Part shown: positions 35,773 through 36,489 of the stretch, one piece after another
Layout of the letters: every line of letters starts with the position of its first letter
Position numbering within the stretch: position 1 is the stretch's first letter
NCBI GenBank assembly: GCA_031286095.1
Contig: JAITUY010000088.1
Coordinates: forward strand, 1-36,489
Length of the DNA stretch: 36,489 nt
DNA from: Treponema sp.
GTDB taxonomy: Bacteria; Spirochaetota; Spirochaetia; Treponematales; Breznakiellaceae
Direction: 5' to 3'
Made by a program: the position numbers and the translations under genes
The notes under the pieces: generated by a model
What the model was told of the DNA's origin: nothing
The model's input: the letters and a program-made list of their open reading frames with translations, nothing else
Databases searched by the model: none

Positions 35773-36059
35773 TATTCTTTAACCCTGTTCCAAGCTGATA
35801 GCCTGAGTTTTTGGCAGGGTCGGAATACAATTCTGCCATGTGAAGGAATAATTGACTGTGCGGAAAACGAACTGTGACATGTTTTGGGAGATATTTGCCT
35901 GATAAAAAAAGTACCGAATCCTCTCAATTCAATTTTTTCCCCTCTGGAGATGGCATCCGTAATAGCGTCAAAAATTACGTCTATACAAGTTGACGAATCC
36001 CGCAGGGAAAATTTGGTTGCTTTTGATATTTGCCGCATTAAGGCAGCTTTGTTTATCAT
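35772..36059 (-). CDS. HU/IHF-family DNA-binding protein
   Basis: MINKAALMRQISKATKFSLRDSSTCIDVIFDAITDAISRGEKIELRGFGTFFIRQ; stop/start overlap TAATG with relaxase. Confidence 0.9.
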   Translation of the reverse strand: MINKAALMRQISKATKFSLRDSSTCIDVIFDAITDAISRGEKIELRGFGTFFIRQISPKTCHSSFSAQSIIPSHGRIVFRPCQKLRLSAWNRVKE

Positions 36060-36123
36060 TTAACTCCCCAAATTCCTGTTAATTTGCATTGCTCTACCGC
36101 TGTACGATTGCTTTACCGGCTCG

Positions 36124-36267
36124 CTTTTAATTGCTCCACCGGACGACTAACGCCCATTTCTTTGCTCTACCGGACGACTCTTCGCCGAATTTCGGCTTTT
36201 AATCGCTTTACCGGACGACTAATACCCGTTTCTTTGCTCTACCGGACGACTCTTCGCCGCTTACGGT
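36124..36267. repeat. Tandem 72-bp repeat containing ACCGGACGACT
   Basis: Unit CTTTTAATYGCTYYACCGGACGACTAAYRCCCRTTTCTTTGCTCTACCGGACGACTCTTCGCCG at 36124 and 36196; extra CCGGACGACT at 36451-36460. Confidence 0.85.
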
Positions 36268-36274
36268 GTGTTGT

Positions 36275-36399
36275 AAGTACCCGATACATCGAAGGTATAT
36301 ATCGTTAAGTACTTGATACATCGGGCACTTGCGTGACAGACATATATACGTCATTCGCGGTATATATACACTTAAGTATTCGATACATCGGGTACTTAA
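36275..36399. repeat. AAGTAC..GATACATCG operator/iteron-like repeats with a near-perfect dyad
   Basis: AAGTACCCGATACATCG (36275-36291), TTAAGTACTTGATACATCGGGCACTT (36305-36330), TTAAGTATTCGATACATCGGGTACTTAA (36372-36399), interspersed with TATATA tracts. Confidence 0.8.
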
Positions 36400-36489
36400 C
36401 TGCTCATATATATACATCCTTTATCTTGCCTACTGTGGGCTATTAGTCTGCCGGACGACTAATGGCAATCTGGGCAACTGTACGGAAAT

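Noticed and set aside
36124-36460. Possible CRISPR array (repeated ACCGGACGACT)
   Set aside because: Repeat core is too short, intervening sequence is itself repeated (72-bp tandem), spacing irregular and no cas genes seen.

Overview
The window reads as the conjugation and accessory region of an integrative or conjugative element, plausibly from a spirochaete/Treponema-like host (host is inference). Almost every credible gene is on the minus strand. Read from high to low coordinate it contains: a repeat-rich non-coding end, an HU-like protein, a VirD2-type relaxase, a set of polyvalent/effector-like accessory genes, VirD4/TraG, a P-type T4SS in Ti-trb order (trbB-C-D-E // J // L-F-G-I), a large repeat plus glycine-rich lipoprotein, a replication-initiator-like gene with in-gene iteron-like repeats, topoisomerase III, a split phosphoribosyltransferase and a PIN toxin/antitoxin pair. 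The trb operon is interrupted by a cargo island between trbE and trbJ (about 15.1-20.1 kb; TA pairs, PLD-like protein, MITE-like element). The two most unusual signals are: (1) a shared ~80-aa C-terminal module (GY(I/V)QGVCEC...LL.EMNVTKDMAKKYANPETYK.LE..IFA.K.EQ) on four proteins with unrelated N-termini, including BECR-nuclease-like and beta-solenoid domains, plus one remnant, which could be a T4SS translocation tag; and (2) a dispersed regulatory module (GTCCCTCCYGTGG-TATAAT-...-CCAACAGGAGGGAC-ATG, four copies) that heads the only three credible plus-strand genes, which look like moron-type cassettes inside the minus-strand conjugation operon.
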